The translations under genes and the position numbers were made by a program. 64,000 nt of DNA from JACNIZ01 sp964344765 (GTDB lineage Bacteria; Planctomycetota; UBA1135). The notes beneath the pieces were generated by a model that ran no database searches, was not told where the DNA came from, and saw only the letters and a list, made by a program, of their open reading frames with translations. Positions 34,498 to 43,562 of this stretch are shown here, piece after piece (within the stretch, counting starts at the first letter, position 1; each line of letters starts with the position of its first letter). The stretch lies in the NCBI GenBank assembly GCA_964344765.1, contig CAYFOM010000005.1, positions 1 through 64,000 of the forward strand, in the 5' to 3' direction.

Positions 34498-35946
34498 CTA
34501 GTCCCGAAGCAACTCCAAGAAAGTACGCGCAGCAACACCGCTGCCGCCACCTTTGGCGTGATACGGTTTTGCGGGGTGGTTCCAGGCGGTTGCGGCGATG
34601 TCCATGTGGACCCAGTCGCGGTCGCCGACGAAGTAGGACAGGAAGCAGCCCCCGGCGATGGTGCCTGCACCTTGACCCGGCTTGTAGATGTTGGCGAGGT
34701 CGGCGTACTGGCCAAGGGTTAGCTTGCGATAGTCCTCGGTAATCGGCAGTTGCCAGTAGGCTTCGCCAGCGCGCGAGCCGGCGTCGATCAAGCCTTTGAC
34801 GGCCTTGTCGTTGTTGCCCATGACGGCCGAGGTCAGGTGACCCAGGGCGTGGATTGCGGCACCGGTCAAAGTGGCGACGTCGTAAATGCAATCCGGCTTG
34901 ACCTTCTTGTCGGTGTAAACCAAGCAATCAGCCAGCACCAAGCGACCTTCGGCGTCGGTGTTCAACACCTCGATGGTCTTGCCGTTCATTGCCGTGACAA
35001 TGTCACCCGGGCGCTGTGCTTTGCCGCCCGGCATGTTTTCGACGCAGCCCAAGATGCCGTGCACTTCGTAATCACACTGCGCGCCTTTGGCCAAGCCTTC
35101 GAACGCACCCAGTACGGCTGCGGCACCGGACATGTCGAACTTCATGTCCTCCATGCTGGCGCTCGGCTTCAAGCTGATGCCACCGGTATCAAAGGTCAGA
35201 CCTTTGCCAACCAAAGCGATCTTGCCTTTGGCTTTTTTACCCGGCTTGTAAACCAAGTGCACCAACTGCGGCTCGTTCACCGAACCTTGGGAAACACCCA
35301 GCAGCGAACCGGCGCCCATAGCTTCCAGTGCTTTGCGGCCAATGACCTTGACCGAAACTTTGGCCGAGCCACGTGCAACCTTGCGCGCCATCGCGGCGAA
35401 GTGCTTCGGCGTCAAAATGTTGGCCGGCAGGTTTTGCAGTTCACGCGCGTACAAGTTTGCAGCCGCACTGACGGCACCTTGACGCACTGCTTTGCGACCT
35501 TCGGCGTTGACCTCGCTTACGGCCAACGCAATTTTTTTCACCCCAGCCTTCTTGCGATCGGCTTTGCAGACAGCGTGATCGTAAGAAGCCATGTTGGCAC
35601 CCTCAGCAGCCGCTTGCAGTTGCACCGCAGTCTGCTTGGTCAGCGTCAAATCGATGGTGACGTTGGCGCGCTCCATGCTTTCGGCTTGGTTGCGGGCGAT
35701 GGCGCCGGCGGTGCGCAGATCCTCGGCAGTCATGCCGGCTTTTTTGGCCGAACGAATCAGCAGCCAACGATGCCCTTGGACACCACGCAGCATCAAGGTA
35801 TCGCCGGGCTTGTCGCCGAGATCCCCTTTCCAGGTGTTGGCGGCCGGAGCGTTGTCGGGGAGGGTGACGCGTGCCTTCTCCGGCACGACGATTGCCACCA
35901 GTTCACTGCGGCCGGAGGCCACTTTGTCGGTTAGGACGGTTCGCAT
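34498..35946 (-). CDS. pepA: Leucyl aminopeptidase (M17)
   Basis: 482 residues. The C-terminal catalytic domain carries the M17 signatures: LVGKGLTFDTGGISLKPSAS with the metal-binding Lys/Asp, DMKFDMSGAAAVLGAFEGLA, NTDAEGRLVLADCLVYTDKK (family signature), and the late TAWNHPAKPYHAKGGGSGVA. The N-terminal domain is the usual variable macro-like fold. A hexameric cytosolic di-metal enzyme that removes N-terminal residues from peptides; some family members also bind DNA. Followed by a strong terminator and preceded by the ETF-QO gene on the same strand (37-bp gap). Confidence 0.96.
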   Translation of the reverse strand: MRTVLTDKVASGRSELVAIVVPEKARVTLPDNAPAANTWKGDLGDKPGDTLMLRGVQGHRWLLIRSAKKAGMTAEDLRTAGAIARNQAESMERANVTIDLTLTKQTAVQLQAAAEGANMASYDHAVCKADRKKAGVKKIALAVSEVNAEGRKAVRQGAVSAAANLYARELQNLPANILTPKHFAAMARKVARGSAKVSVKVIGRKALEAMGAGSLLGVSQGSVNEPQLVHLVYKPGKKAKGKIALVGKGLTFDTGGISLKPSASMEDMKFDMSGAAAVLGAFEGLAKGAQCDYEVHGILGCVENMPGGKAQRPGDIVTAMNGKTIEVLNTDAEGRLVLADCLVYTDKKVKPDCIYDVATLTGAAIHALGHLTSAVMGNNDKAVKGLIDAGSRAGEAYWQLPITEDYRKLTLGQYADLANIYKPGQGAGTIAGGCFLSYFVGDRDWVHMDIAATAWNHPAKPYHAKGGGSGVAARTFLELLRD

Positions 35947-35983
35947 TGTGGTTGTGAGTTCAGGCGTTGGAGACGCCGAAGGA

Positions 35984-37618
35984 TTACATTCCAGAGAACA
36001 CCGGGCCGCCGCCTTCGGGCACGACCCAATCGATGTTCTGATAAGGATCGGCGATATCGCAAGTCTTGCAATGCACGCAGTTCGATGCGTTAATCATCAA
36101 ACTACCGTCTTTGCCGTCATCGCCGGCTTCCCATTCGTAAACCGCTGCCGGGCAGAAGTGCTGGCACGGGTTGCCGTATTCTTCGGTGCAACGGCTAGTG
36201 CACAGGTCAGTGTCTTTGACCTTCAAGTGGCACGGCTGATCTTCTTCGTGAATGCTGCCCGAGTAATAAACATCGGTCAACTTGTCGAAGGTCAGCTTGC
36301 CGTCAAACTGCGGACGTGGTTCGGCAATCTTGTTGCCGGTCTTTTTGTAGCGATGGTGATCGCTTTCCAAACCAAGTTTGCCGGGCAGACGTCCACCCAA
36401 CATCATGTCGAGGCCGCCGCGCAGGAAACCCCAAGTGAATGACTTTTGGAAGGCTTGGCGGAAGTTGCGAATTTTGTGCAGTTCCTGATAAGCCCAAGAC
36501 TCTTCAAAGAACTTATCGAAACGCGACAATTCGGCCGCCGATACGTTGCCGGCGGCAAAGGCCTCGGCTGCGGTTTGTGCGGCAACCATGCCCGACTTAA
36601 TGGCCAAGTGCAAGCCCTTCAGGCGTTGCGTATTCATCACGCCGGCGCCATCGCCGACCAGCAAAAAGCCGTCGCCCCAGCAACGCGGCATCGAGTGGAT
36701 GCCGCCTTCCGGAATCGACTTGGCACCGTACTTGACCAACTCGCCGCCTTCCAGCAATTCGCGCATCGCCGGGTGGGTTTTCCACTCCTGCATTTTGGCG
36801 TGGTAATCAAACGACGGATCACCATGGTCCATCGCCGTGACAAAACCGATGGACAGTTGGTTGTTCGGCAGACCATAAATCCAACCACCGCCATAAGCTT
36901 TCTTGCCCAACGGCCAACCGCCGGTGTGATACACCTGGCCGGTCATATCCTTTTTGATCTTCCAGACCTCTTTGACGCCGACGCTCCAAATCTGCGGGTT
37001 GCGCCCCTCGTCGAGCTTCTTATCGGCGATCAACTGCTTGGTGCAAGAGCCGCGCGTGCCTTCGGCAAACACCGTCAACTCGGCTTTGATGTCATAGCCC
37101 GGCGCAAAGTTGCCCTTCTCTTCACCGGCTTTGTTGCGCCCTTGATCGACGGTGCGCACACCAATGACTTCGCCCTTGTCGCCGTACAGCACTTGGTCAG
37201 CCGCAAAGCCCGGATAGACTTCGACGCCTTCCGCTTCGGCCTTCTCGGCCATCCACTTGACCATCGCGTTCGCGCTTAAGATCCACTTGCCATGGTTGCG
37301 GAACGGCGGCGGGCACAACGCGCCTTTGAACACGCGTTTCTTGGTTTTGCTAAACCACCACATCGCGTCGTCGCTGACCTTGGCATCGATCGGGAAGCCG
37401 TCGCTTTCGGCATGCGGGAACAATTCAAGAATGCCGCGCGGATCCATGACCGCGCCACTGAGCGTGTGATGCCCAAGTTCCTCGGCTTTATCCAATACCA
37501 GAATGGCTTTCTCTAGACCTTTCTCTTGGAAATCACGGGCCATCTGAATGGCGCACGCCAAGCCGGCCGGACCGGCTCCTACCACCAAGACATCGACTTC
37601 AAGGGTTTCGCGTTCCAT
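35984..37618 (-). CDS. Electron transfer flavoprotein:ubiquinone oxidoreductase
   Basis: 544 residues, the family's length. N-terminal FAD Rossmann motif (VDVLVVGAGPAGLACAIQMA), KAEELGHHTLSGAVMDPRG, the conserved YGGGWIYGLPNNQLSIGF, FLLVGDGAGVMNTQRLKGLH, and a C-terminal 4Fe-4S domain (CTSRCTEEYGNPCQHFCPAA, NCVHCKTCDIADP). It accepts electrons from reduced ETF and reduces quinone as a monotopic membrane protein. This is mechanistically separate from the membrane Fe-S oxidoreductase encoded beside etfBA at 12.4-14.4 kb. Confidence 0.97.
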   Translation of the reverse strand: MERETLEVDVLVVGAGPAGLACAIQMARDFQEKGLEKAILVLDKAEELGHHTLSGAVMDPRGILELFPHAESDGFPIDAKVSDDAMWWFSKTKKRVFKGALCPPPFRNHGKWILSANAMVKWMAEKAEAEGVEVYPGFAADQVLYGDKGEVIGVRTVDQGRNKAGEEKGNFAPGYDIKAELTVFAEGTRGSCTKQLIADKKLDEGRNPQIWSVGVKEVWKIKKDMTGQVYHTGGWPLGKKAYGGGWIYGLPNNQLSIGFVTAMDHGDPSFDYHAKMQEWKTHPAMRELLEGGELVKYGAKSIPEGGIHSMPRCWGDGFLLVGDGAGVMNTQRLKGLHLAIKSGMVAAQTAAEAFAAGNVSAAELSRFDKFFEESWAYQELHKIRNFRQAFQKSFTWGFLRGGLDMMLGGRLPGKLGLESDHHRYKKTGNKIAEPRPQFDGKLTFDKLTDVYYSGSIHEEDQPCHLKVKDTDLCTSRCTEEYGNPCQHFCPAAVYEWEAGDDGKDGSLMINASNCVHCKTCDIADPYQNIDWVVPEGGGPVFSGM

Positions 37619-37716
37619 GGCTGCAACAGGATACTCCTGCGCCGCCTCAAATCGGTCGAGAATGGGCCGAAAAAGCGCTTTTTACCCAGCCACCCGCCGA
37701 CGTAATCGGCGTCGCG

Positions 37717-38352
37717 CTAAGCCTTGGGGCGGACGAAGGGATTGCTCGCCGCTTCGCGTCCAACCGTGGTCGTCGGACCGTGACCGCAATGCACCAAAGT
37801 GTCTGCGGGCAGCGTGTAAATTTTGGTTTGAATCGAGCGCTCTAAATCAGGGAACGATCCACGCGGGAAATCGGTACGGCCGATGGATCCGGCGAATAAA
37901 ACATCGCCGGCAACCAGTTGCTTGCTGGCTTCGTGATAAAAAACCATGTGGCCCGGTGTGTGACCCGGGCAATGCAACACCTGCAATTCCTGCTTGCCAA
38001 CGCGGAACATTTGGCCGTCGACCAAGTCATGATCCGGCTGCGGAATTTGCATCGGCGGCAAGCCGTACATTTGCGCTTGCTGCGAGATGCCCTCGCGCCA
38101 AAAGTCATCGCCGCTCGGGAACCAAAACGGTACGTCGTAAACCTGCTGCAACTCTACCGTGCCGCCGATGTGATCCAAGTGCCCGTGAGTGGCAATGATG
38201 GATTCCACCTCGACGCCCAAACGCTCAACGGCCTCGACTACAGGGCCGGCATCGCCGCAGTCGCAAACCGCCGCTTTGTTGCTTTCTTTGCACACCCATA
38301 GCGTGCAGTTTTGCATAAACGGAGTGACTGGAATCTCGTGGATTTCAAGCAT
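37717..38352 (-). CDS. MBL-fold metallo-hydrolase (glyoxalase II-like)
   Basis: 211 residues with the metallo-beta-lactamase motif THGHLDHIGGT, a third-ligand HCPGHTPGHM and LFAGSIGRTDFP, followed by the usual HCGHGPTTTVGREAASNPF end. The pattern is that of the YcbL/GloB2-like small hydrolases that cleave hydroxyacylglutathione or related thioesters; thiol specificity is not visible. Starts 6 bp after moaE on the same strand, though probably not functionally related to cofactor synthesis. Confidence 0.9.
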   Translation of the reverse strand: MLEIHEIPVTPFMQNCTLWVCKESNKAAVCDCGDAGPVVEAVERLGVEVESIIATHGHLDHIGGTVELQQVYDVPFWFPSGDDFWREGISQQAQMYGLPPMQIPQPDHDLVDGQMFRVGKQELQVLHCPGHTPGHMVFYHEASKQLVAGDVLFAGSIGRTDFPRGSFPDLERSIQTKIYTLPADTLVHCGHGPTTTVGREAASNPFVRPKA

Positions 38353-38358
38353 GGTGGA

Positions 38359-38787
38359 TCACGATCCTTGGCCGATCCAGCTGCTGCCGTCGGCGTAGAT
38401 TTCTTTCTTCCAGATCGGAATACGCTCTTTTAACGCATCCATGAAATCAATTGCCGCGCGAAAAGCTTCAGCGCGATGGGCACCGGCAATGGCGACGACC
38501 ACCGAGCAACCACCCACCTCGACGATGCCGTAACTATGCACCACTGCAATGCGCAAAACTTGGTGCTTGGCACTGACGTCGGCAGCTATGCGTTGCATCT
38601 CGGCTTCAACCATCGGCGCATAAGCTTCGTACTCCAACCGAAGAACCGCTTTGCCGCGCGCGTTGTCGCGCACCGTGCCGCGAAACTCGACGACGCAACC
38701 GGCATCGGTTCCTGCAACGGCGTCGTGCGCTTCAGTAGTGGTTAACGGCCCGTCTTGGAGGCGAAAATGAACCAGCGAATCACTCAT
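38359..38787 (-). CDS. moaE: Molybdopterin synthase catalytic subunit
   Basis: 142 residues matching MoaE: CVVEFRGTVRDNARGKAVLR, LEYEAYAPMVEAEM, IAVVHSYGIVEVGGCSVVVA, AHRAEAFRAAIDFMDALKER, and the catalytic PIWKKEIYADGSSWI. Adds sulfur to precursor Z to make molybdopterin, using the thiocarboxylate of MoaD encoded next to it. Start ATG 38787 is chosen; 38799 (ATG) or 38814 (TTG) are possible. Other moa genes are not in the window. Confidence 0.95.
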   Translation of the reverse strand: MSDSLVHFRLQDGPLTTTEAHDAVAGTDAGCVVEFRGTVRDNARGKAVLRLEYEAYAPMVEAEMQRIAADVSAKHQVLRIAVVHSYGIVEVGGCSVVVAIAGAHRAEAFRAAIDFMDALKERIPIWKKEIYADGSSWIGQGS

Positions 38788-38830
38788 CAAAGTAGCCATC
38801 GGATGGTAGGGCAATCACATATGCGCCGGC

Positions 38831-39079
38831 TCACCCACCGGAGACCGGCGGGATAAAGGCGACCTCTTGACCGTCCTGCACCGGGTCTTCGTCGTTGGCG
38901 TAGGCGTGGTCCAGAGCAACTCGGTAGGAGCTTTGCGCCGCAGCCGGAACTTGGAGTTCAAACGCAGCCCGCAAATCACTGACGTGATAGGACTGGCCCT
39001 CTTCCAGCTCGGCCAAATTCAGGTCGAGTTGCGTGGATCCGGCTAAGTCGGCCAGCCCGGCAAACAAGAGCACGCGCAT
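38831..39079 (-). CDS. moaD: Molybdopterin synthase sulfur carrier subunit
   Basis: 82 residues of the ubiquitin-like ThiS/MoaD fold, opening MRVLLFAGLADLAGSTQLDL and closing with EVAFIPPVSGG, whose terminal Gly-Gly is adenylated and thiocarboxylated before sulfur transfer by MoaE. Lies between ssb (27-bp gap) and moaE on the minus strand. Confidence 0.93.
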   Translation of the reverse strand: MRVLLFAGLADLAGSTQLDLNLAELEEGQSYHVSDLRAAFELQVPAAAQSSYRVALDHAYANDEDPVQDGQEVAFIPPVSGG

Positions 39080-39106
39080 CAGGTTTCCGATTGAACTCGT
39101 GAATCC

Positions 39107-39631
39107 TTAAAACGGGACGTCATCCGGGAAGCCGCCCGGAGCCTGACCACCGCCACCGCGGTTATTGCCACCGGCAGGCGCTCCGCCGAAGTCCGAAGGC
39201 CCCGGGAAGTCCGGCGCCGCACCTTGCGGGAATCCGCCCGGCTGAGCTTGCGACTGTTGGTTGTAGCCACCGCCACCGCCACCGCCTTGATCGTCGCCGC
39301 GCCCACCGGCGAATTTCCAATCGTCGACGATGACTTCAATCTTCGAGCGATTCTGGCCGGTTTCACGATCCTGCCAACGGCTTTGACGCAATTTGCCTTC
39401 AATCAACACGGTGCGGCCCTTTTTCATGAAGCGGCTGAACGCTTCACCGCGCTTGCCGAAGATCACCATATCGAAAAAGCTTGCTTCTTCCTTCCAACCG
39501 CCCTGGCCATCGGGCATGCGTTCGTTGACGGCGAGACCGGCACGCACGATGTAGGTGCCCGACTGGGACTGTCTGACCTCGGGATCTCGGGTCAGCTTGC
39601 CCATTAAAATGATGCGATTGAAGGATGCCAT
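39107..39631 (-). CDS. ssb: Single-stranded DNA-binding protein
   Basis: 174 residues: an OB-fold (FNRIILMGKLTRDPEVRQSQ, FFDMVIFGKRGEAFSRFMKK, GRTVLIEGKLRQSRWQD) for the first 110, then a Gly/Gln/Pro-rich flexible linker and the acidic tip DDVPF that recruits replication and repair proteins. Divergent from the PilZ gene across 122 bp. It may be translated with moaD and moaE as a mixed operon. Confidence 0.97.
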   Translation of the reverse strand: MASFNRIILMGKLTRDPEVRQSQSGTYIVRAGLAVNERMPDGQGGWKEEASFFDMVIFGKRGEAFSRFMKKGRTVLIEGKLRQSRWQDRETGQNRSKIEVIVDDWKFAGGRGDDQGGGGGGGYNQQSQAQPGGFPQGAAPDFPGPSDFGGAPAGGNNRGGGGQAPGGFPDDVPF

Positions 39632-39753
39632 TGCGTTTTGGGGCTGCCAGACCGGGTTTTACTGGACATGGACGGGCAGTATAGGCCATTCTACTGTGTA
39701 GCTGTCTACAGCAGTAGCTCCCCCACTACGAACCTCCAAAATCTCCTCAACCC

Positions 39754-40104
39754 GTGCCCCCCCTGGAAAAAGAACGCCGCGCCCACCCACGAGCGAAAGC
39801 TCCCGAATTACCGCTGACGCTGATCGGCAGCGACCATGTGCTGCGCGTCCGCGATATTTCACAGTCCGGAGTGGCTTTTTACTCCGAGTCACCCGTGCCG
39901 CTGATGACGCGGGTGCAATTTCAAATTGCGCTTCCCGCCGGCGAAGGCGAGGACGAGCACATGATCACCGGCGAAGGCGCCGTGGTGCGCTGCGAACGCT
40001 TGTCTCCGGCCCTCGGTCATTACGAAATCGCGGTCTTTTTCCAGCACCTGGAAAAGGGCTCGCTGGATTTCCTGAAGGCTTACATGGAACGCGCGCTGGC
40101 TTAG
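39754..40104 (+). CDS. PilZ-domain protein (possible c-di-GMP receptor)
   Basis: 116 residues with the PilZ c-di-GMP-binding signature: RRAHPRAKAP (RxxxR) near the N-terminus and DISQSGVAFYS (D/NxSxxG) about 25 residues later. It is a single-domain protein starting at a GTG. Should bind c-di-GMP and act on motility or surface functions, target unknown. Convergent with prmC. Confidence 0.85.
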   Translation: MPPLEKERRAHPRAKAPELPLTLIGSDHVLRVRDISQSGVAFYSESPVPLMTRVQFQIALPAGEGEDEHMITGEGAVVRCERLSPALGHYEIAVFFQHLEKGSLDFLKAYMERALA

Positions 40105-40135
40105 GCGCATCCAGGATCGACTGGGAGCCGGCGGT

Positions 40136-41011
40136 TTAAACCATCGGCCGTTGGAACTGCACTAGGCGTTCAATCCCAGCCAAGTCCTTTTCCACTCGCA
40201 CCAACTCCATGCCGGCGGCAAGGCCGAGGCGAGTGACGTCGTCGGCTCGGCCGAAGCCGACTTCGAACAGAAGTTGGCCGCCGGGTTGCAGTACCCGAGC
40301 CGCGTCGGCCAAAACTTGGCGGTATTCGCGGTAAGCGTCTTCGTGCGGAGTGAACAATGCCATTGGCGGTTCGAAGTCGGCGACGCCCGGGCCGAGCTCC
40401 TCGTCCGGGTGCACATATGGCGGGTTGCACAGAATCAATTGCAACGAGTCCGACGCCACCGCTGCCAGCCAACTGCTGTTAAGGAATTGAATGCGGTCGG
40501 CCAAACCCAATTGCTGCGCATTGCGGCGCGCGAGATTTAAAGCTTGCAGCGATAAATCGACGGCCAAACCGCGGCATTGACTGCGTTGGCTCAGCGTGGC
40601 CTGCAGCAAACATCCGGATCCGGTTCCCAAATCGGCAATGGTTGCCTGGCTATCGGTGGGCAAGAAATCCAACGCGGCGTCGACCAAGCACTCGCTGTCG
40701 GCTCGCGGGATAAGTACGTGCGGAGTGACCTCGAACTCTAAACCGTAGAATCCTTGCCAGCCTTCTAAGTAAGCAACTGGCTCGCCTTCCAATCGGCGTT
40801 TCAGCCAACCTTGAAAGCGCTCTTCCTGCTCCAGGCTGATGTCAAGAAGGGTTGCACATACCAACTGCTTGCGCGGAATCCCAACCGCTGCGGCAAGTAG
40901 CATTTCGGCTTCTAAACGCGCATCGGTAATGCCTGCCCCCTCCAAAATGCGGCTGGCCGCCTGCAAGCGTTGTTGAACGGCTTGCGGGCGGCCAGTGGAG
41001 TCGAAGGACAT
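40136..41011 (-). CDS. prmC: Release factor glutamine methyltransferase
   Basis: 291 residues. A helical N-terminal domain is followed by a SAM-binding fold with ATIADLGTGSGCLLQATL and the substrate-binding NPPY (LILCNPPYVHPDEELG). Methylates the Gln of the GGQ motif in release factors. Last gene of the operon that also encodes prfA, its substrate; only the membrane-protein gene lies between them. Confidence 0.96.
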   Translation of the reverse strand: MSFDSTGRPQAVQQRLQAASRILEGAGITDARLEAEMLLAAAVGIPRKQLVCATLLDISLEQEERFQGWLKRRLEGEPVAYLEGWQGFYGLEFEVTPHVLIPRADSECLVDAALDFLPTDSQATIADLGTGSGCLLQATLSQRSQCRGLAVDLSLQALNLARRNAQQLGLADRIQFLNSSWLAAVASDSLQLILCNPPYVHPDEELGPGVADFEPPMALFTPHEDAYREYRQVLADAARVLQPGGQLLFEVGFGRADDVTRLGLAAGMELVRVEKDLAGIERLVQFQRPMV

Positions 41012-41027
41012 TCGAGGAGCTTAGTCC

Positions 41028-42125
41028 TTATTTCTTTTTCTTGCTCGCGCGAGCAGCTTTACGTGCGGCAATTTCGTCGGCCTTCTTCTGCTTGGAAAGC
41101 GCCATGGCTTCCTTGGCGCCGGCACCGATCAGGTACAGCGCGTAGCAGCTTGCCAACAGCACCAACAGCGGGCCGCCGGAGTAAGCCATGAAGTCGACTG
41201 GACCGTCGCTGGGGTATGCAGTTCCAAAGGTATACACGCCCTCTTCGCCTTCAATGTTCATCAGGCGAACCAGGCCGATCGCACCCATGAGGAAGCATTC
41301 CAACGGAGCCAAGAACAGCAGCAAACCCATCTTGCCCATGACCAACGGCTTCTGCCATAGCTGCCACATCGACACCCACGAAGCCCAGATCATCAACATC
41401 GCCAGCAGCAGCGAAACCACGCCCATCATCGAGTCGACGCCGCGAGCTTGATCGGTCCACGGCATCATCAAGCCGACAAAGATCATCAAGTAAGCGAGCA
41501 ACGACAGCGAGAACTGCTTATCCAGCTGCAGCGGGTTGCCGGGAGGAGGCAGCTTGGCGTCTTTCTTGCTCGCCGTCTTCGGCATCAAGATCGCGACCAA
41601 ACCACCAATGGCGGTCAGCAGTGCGCCGGAGGTATCGAGCATGCCTTCGGTTGCTCCCCAGCCCAATGCCGACATTCCGCCTGGCAGAGCCAGACGCATC
41701 ACGCCATAGACCAGCAACAACGCCGGCAGCACGATCGGCAACTGTTGGCCGGTGCGCTGGACAGCAAGAAAACCACCGCGAATCAGGAACCACAGGGTGT
41801 ACGCCAGCAAGCCACCGTGCACAATGTTGGCGCCGGCCGGAGCCCACGGGCCCAAAAGGCCGGTTGCGGCAATGACCAAGCCCATGCTGGCCCAGGCGTT
41901 TGCCGAGCGAATCGGGCCAAACGGTGGATCATGCGGGGCGGAACCAGGAGCGGCTTGCACGCCCATTCCGCGCGCAGGTCCGGCGCCAGGAGCAGCAGCT
42001 GCGGCAGCAGCCGGAGCGGGCTGAGCTTCGGTGGACGGTGCGGCCTCGGCAGCCGGGCTGTCTTCGATGACTTCGAATTCAGCGCCGAGGGACATCATGG
42101 ACTTGTCTGCGTTTTCCTTAGTCAT
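41028..42125 (-). CDS. Polytopic membrane protein of unknown function
   Basis: 365 residues. The first 70 are acidic and then Ala/Pro-rich (PAPAAAAAAAPGAGPARGMG), followed by about eight hydrophobic helices (ASMGLVIAATGLLGPWAPAG, PIVLPALLLVYGVMRLALPG, LLVLLASCYALYLIGA) and a very basic tail (KQKKADEIAARKAARASKKK). No named family recognised. It lies 18 bp after prfA and 16 bp before prmC, so it is part of that translational operon although its role looks unrelated to translation. Confidence 0.75.
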   Translation of the reverse strand: MTKENADKSMMSLGAEFEVIEDSPAAEAAPSTEAQPAPAAAAAAAPGAGPARGMGVQAAPGSAPHDPPFGPIRSANAWASMGLVIAATGLLGPWAPAGANIVHGGLLAYTLWFLIRGGFLAVQRTGQQLPIVLPALLLVYGVMRLALPGGMSALGWGATEGMLDTSGALLTAIGGLVAILMPKTASKKDAKLPPPGNPLQLDKQFSLSLLAYLMIFVGLMMPWTDQARGVDSMMGVVSLLLAMLMIWASWVSMWQLWQKPLVMGKMGLLLFLAPLECFLMGAIGLVRLMNIEGEEGVYTFGTAYPSDGPVDFMAYSGGPLLVLLASCYALYLIGAGAKEAMALSKQKKADEIAARKAARASKKKK

Positions 42126-42143
42126 GGCGATCGGGGGACGGGA

Positions 42144-43217
42144 TCAGAGCGCGGCGATCATCGCCTCGCGCTTGGCTTTTTGCAGGGCAGACAGAATACT
42201 GTCCAATCGGCCCTCACGAATGTTTTCGAGGCTGAAGTTAGCCCCCAAACGGTGGTCGGTGACGCGGTTCTGCGGCCAGTTGTAAGTGCGGATACGCTGA
42301 CTGCGGTCCCCCGAACCGACCTGCGACTTGCGCATATCGGAACGCTCGGAATCGCGCTTCTCACGCTCCATCTCATACAACTTTACGCGCAGCAGATTCA
42401 GCGCCATTTCCTTATTGCGAAGCTGCGACTTCTCGACCTGGCACTTCACGGCAACCCCGGTCGGCAAGTGCACCACCCGAATTGCCGATGACGTTTTGTT
42501 CACACTTTGACCACCCGGGCCGGAACTACGCATCGCCGAGATTTCGAGCTCGGACGGATTCAATTCAAAGTCCACTTGCTCGACTTCGGGCATCACCGCG
42601 ACGGTTGCCGCCGAAGTGTGAATCCTGCCCTGGGTTTCGGTGGCCGGTACCCGCTGCACGCGGTGGCCGCCGCTTTCGTAACGCATCAAGCGGAAAGCAT
42701 CTTCACCCTTGATGCGGAACACCAATTCCTTAAAGCCGCCCATTTCGGTCGGCGAGGCTTCCATCAACTCATGCTTCCAGCCTTTGATCTCGCAGAATTT
42801 GGTGTAGAAGCGGTAAAGGTCGCCGGCAAAAAGCGCAGCTTCGTCACCGCCGGTACCGGCGCGGATTTCGACGATCGCCGGCTTGTCGACGTCCTCGTCA
42901 TCCTCCAACACGCGGTCGAGGATGTCCTCCTCCTGCAGCGCGTACTTCTCTTCGAGCTCGGGCAATTCCTCACTGGCCAATTCGGCCATATCGGGGTCGT
43001 CGCCGGCGATCAGCTCGCGCGCTTCTTCCAGTGCTTGGTGGGTCTGCAGGAACTCGCCCCACGGACCCAGCACTTTTTGAATCCCGCCTAACTCTTGCAG
43101 CAGCTTCGGAAAATCGGGTTTGCCCGACCGTTCCGGATCAGCAATGGCGGCTTCGAGTTCGGCTTGCCGTTCTTCAAAGGCACGAACCCGATCCTCTAGA
43201 ATCTTGACGAGATCCAT
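42144..43217 (-). CDS. prfA: Peptide chain release factor 1
   Basis: 357 residues, typical RF1 length. N-terminal helical region, KVLGPWGEFLQTHQALEEAR, VEIRAGTGGDEAALFAGDLY, and the catalytic GGQ motif (MRSSGPGGQSVNKTSSAIRV) that releases the peptide. The RF1 loop resembling PxT (VPATETQGRIHTSAATVAV) supports UAA/UAG recognition. Co-encoded with prmC, whose product methylates its GGQ. Confidence 0.97.
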   Translation of the reverse strand: MDLVKILEDRVRAFEERQAELEAAIADPERSGKPDFPKLLQELGGIQKVLGPWGEFLQTHQALEEARELIAGDDPDMAELASEELPELEEKYALQEEDILDRVLEDDEDVDKPAIVEIRAGTGGDEAALFAGDLYRFYTKFCEIKGWKHELMEASPTEMGGFKELVFRIKGEDAFRLMRYESGGHRVQRVPATETQGRIHTSAATVAVMPEVEQVDFELNPSELEISAMRSSGPGGQSVNKTSSAIRVVHLPTGVAVKCQVEKSQLRNKEMALNLLRVKLYEMEREKRDSERSDMRKSQVGSGDRSQRIRTYNWPQNRVTDHRLGANFSLENIREGRLDSILSALQKAKREAMIAAL

Positions 43218-43250
43218 ATTGCAGAGCGCGCCGCAACGCGCTCCAACCTC

Positions 43251-43508
43251 TTACTTCTCGGACTTGCGGCCGTAGCGCTTGTTAAAGCGATCGACACGAC
43301 CGGAAGCGTCCACAAAGGTGTGGCTGCCGGTGTAGAACGGGTGGGACGCGGAGCTGATATCCAGGTTGTAAACCGGATACTCCTCGCCGTCTTCCCAAGT
43401 CACGGTCTCTTCCGTGTGTACGCACGAGCGCGACAGGAAGCTGAAGTTCGCGTTACGGTCGCGGAAGACGACCGGGCGGTAGTTTTCGGGGTGAATGCCT
43501 TTTTTCAT
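43251..43508 (-). CDS. rpmE2: 50S ribosomal protein L31, type B
   Basis: 85 residues starting MKKGIHPENYRPVVFRDRNA and ending with SHTFVDASGRVDRFNKRYG, matching the L31 B-type. It has the longer B-type spacing (DISSASHPFYTGSH) and lacks the zinc-binding Cys cluster of the A-type. ATG 43508 is preferred over a start 8 residues upstream because it matches the family N-terminus. Confidence 0.95.
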   Translation of the reverse strand: MKKGIHPENYRPVVFRDRNANFSFLSRSCVHTEETVTWEDGEEYPVYNLDISSASHPFYTGSHTFVDASGRVDRFNKRYGRKSEK

Positions 43509-43562
43509 CTCTATGCACGGAGGACGACGCAAAGGGGACCGAAGATTTTAGCGCCAAATGGC

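Noticed and set aside
33876..34715. A long minus-strand open frame running through tRNA-Leu, both palindromes and into pepA
   Set aside because: It crosses a tRNA, two terminators and inverted repeats, and reads a different frame from pepA, so it is not a gene despite recurring STLRWAG-like translations, which come from the repeat core.
34750..35934. A 394-codon plus-strand open frame opposite pepA
   Set aside because: The M17 signatures fix the minus strand; the antisense frame shows no recognisable motif.
37670..37683. AAAAAGCGCTTTTT perfect palindrome between ETF-QO and the MBL hydrolase gene
   Set aside because: No loop and a four-base GC core, so not a convincing terminator or operator, and no second copy was noticed.
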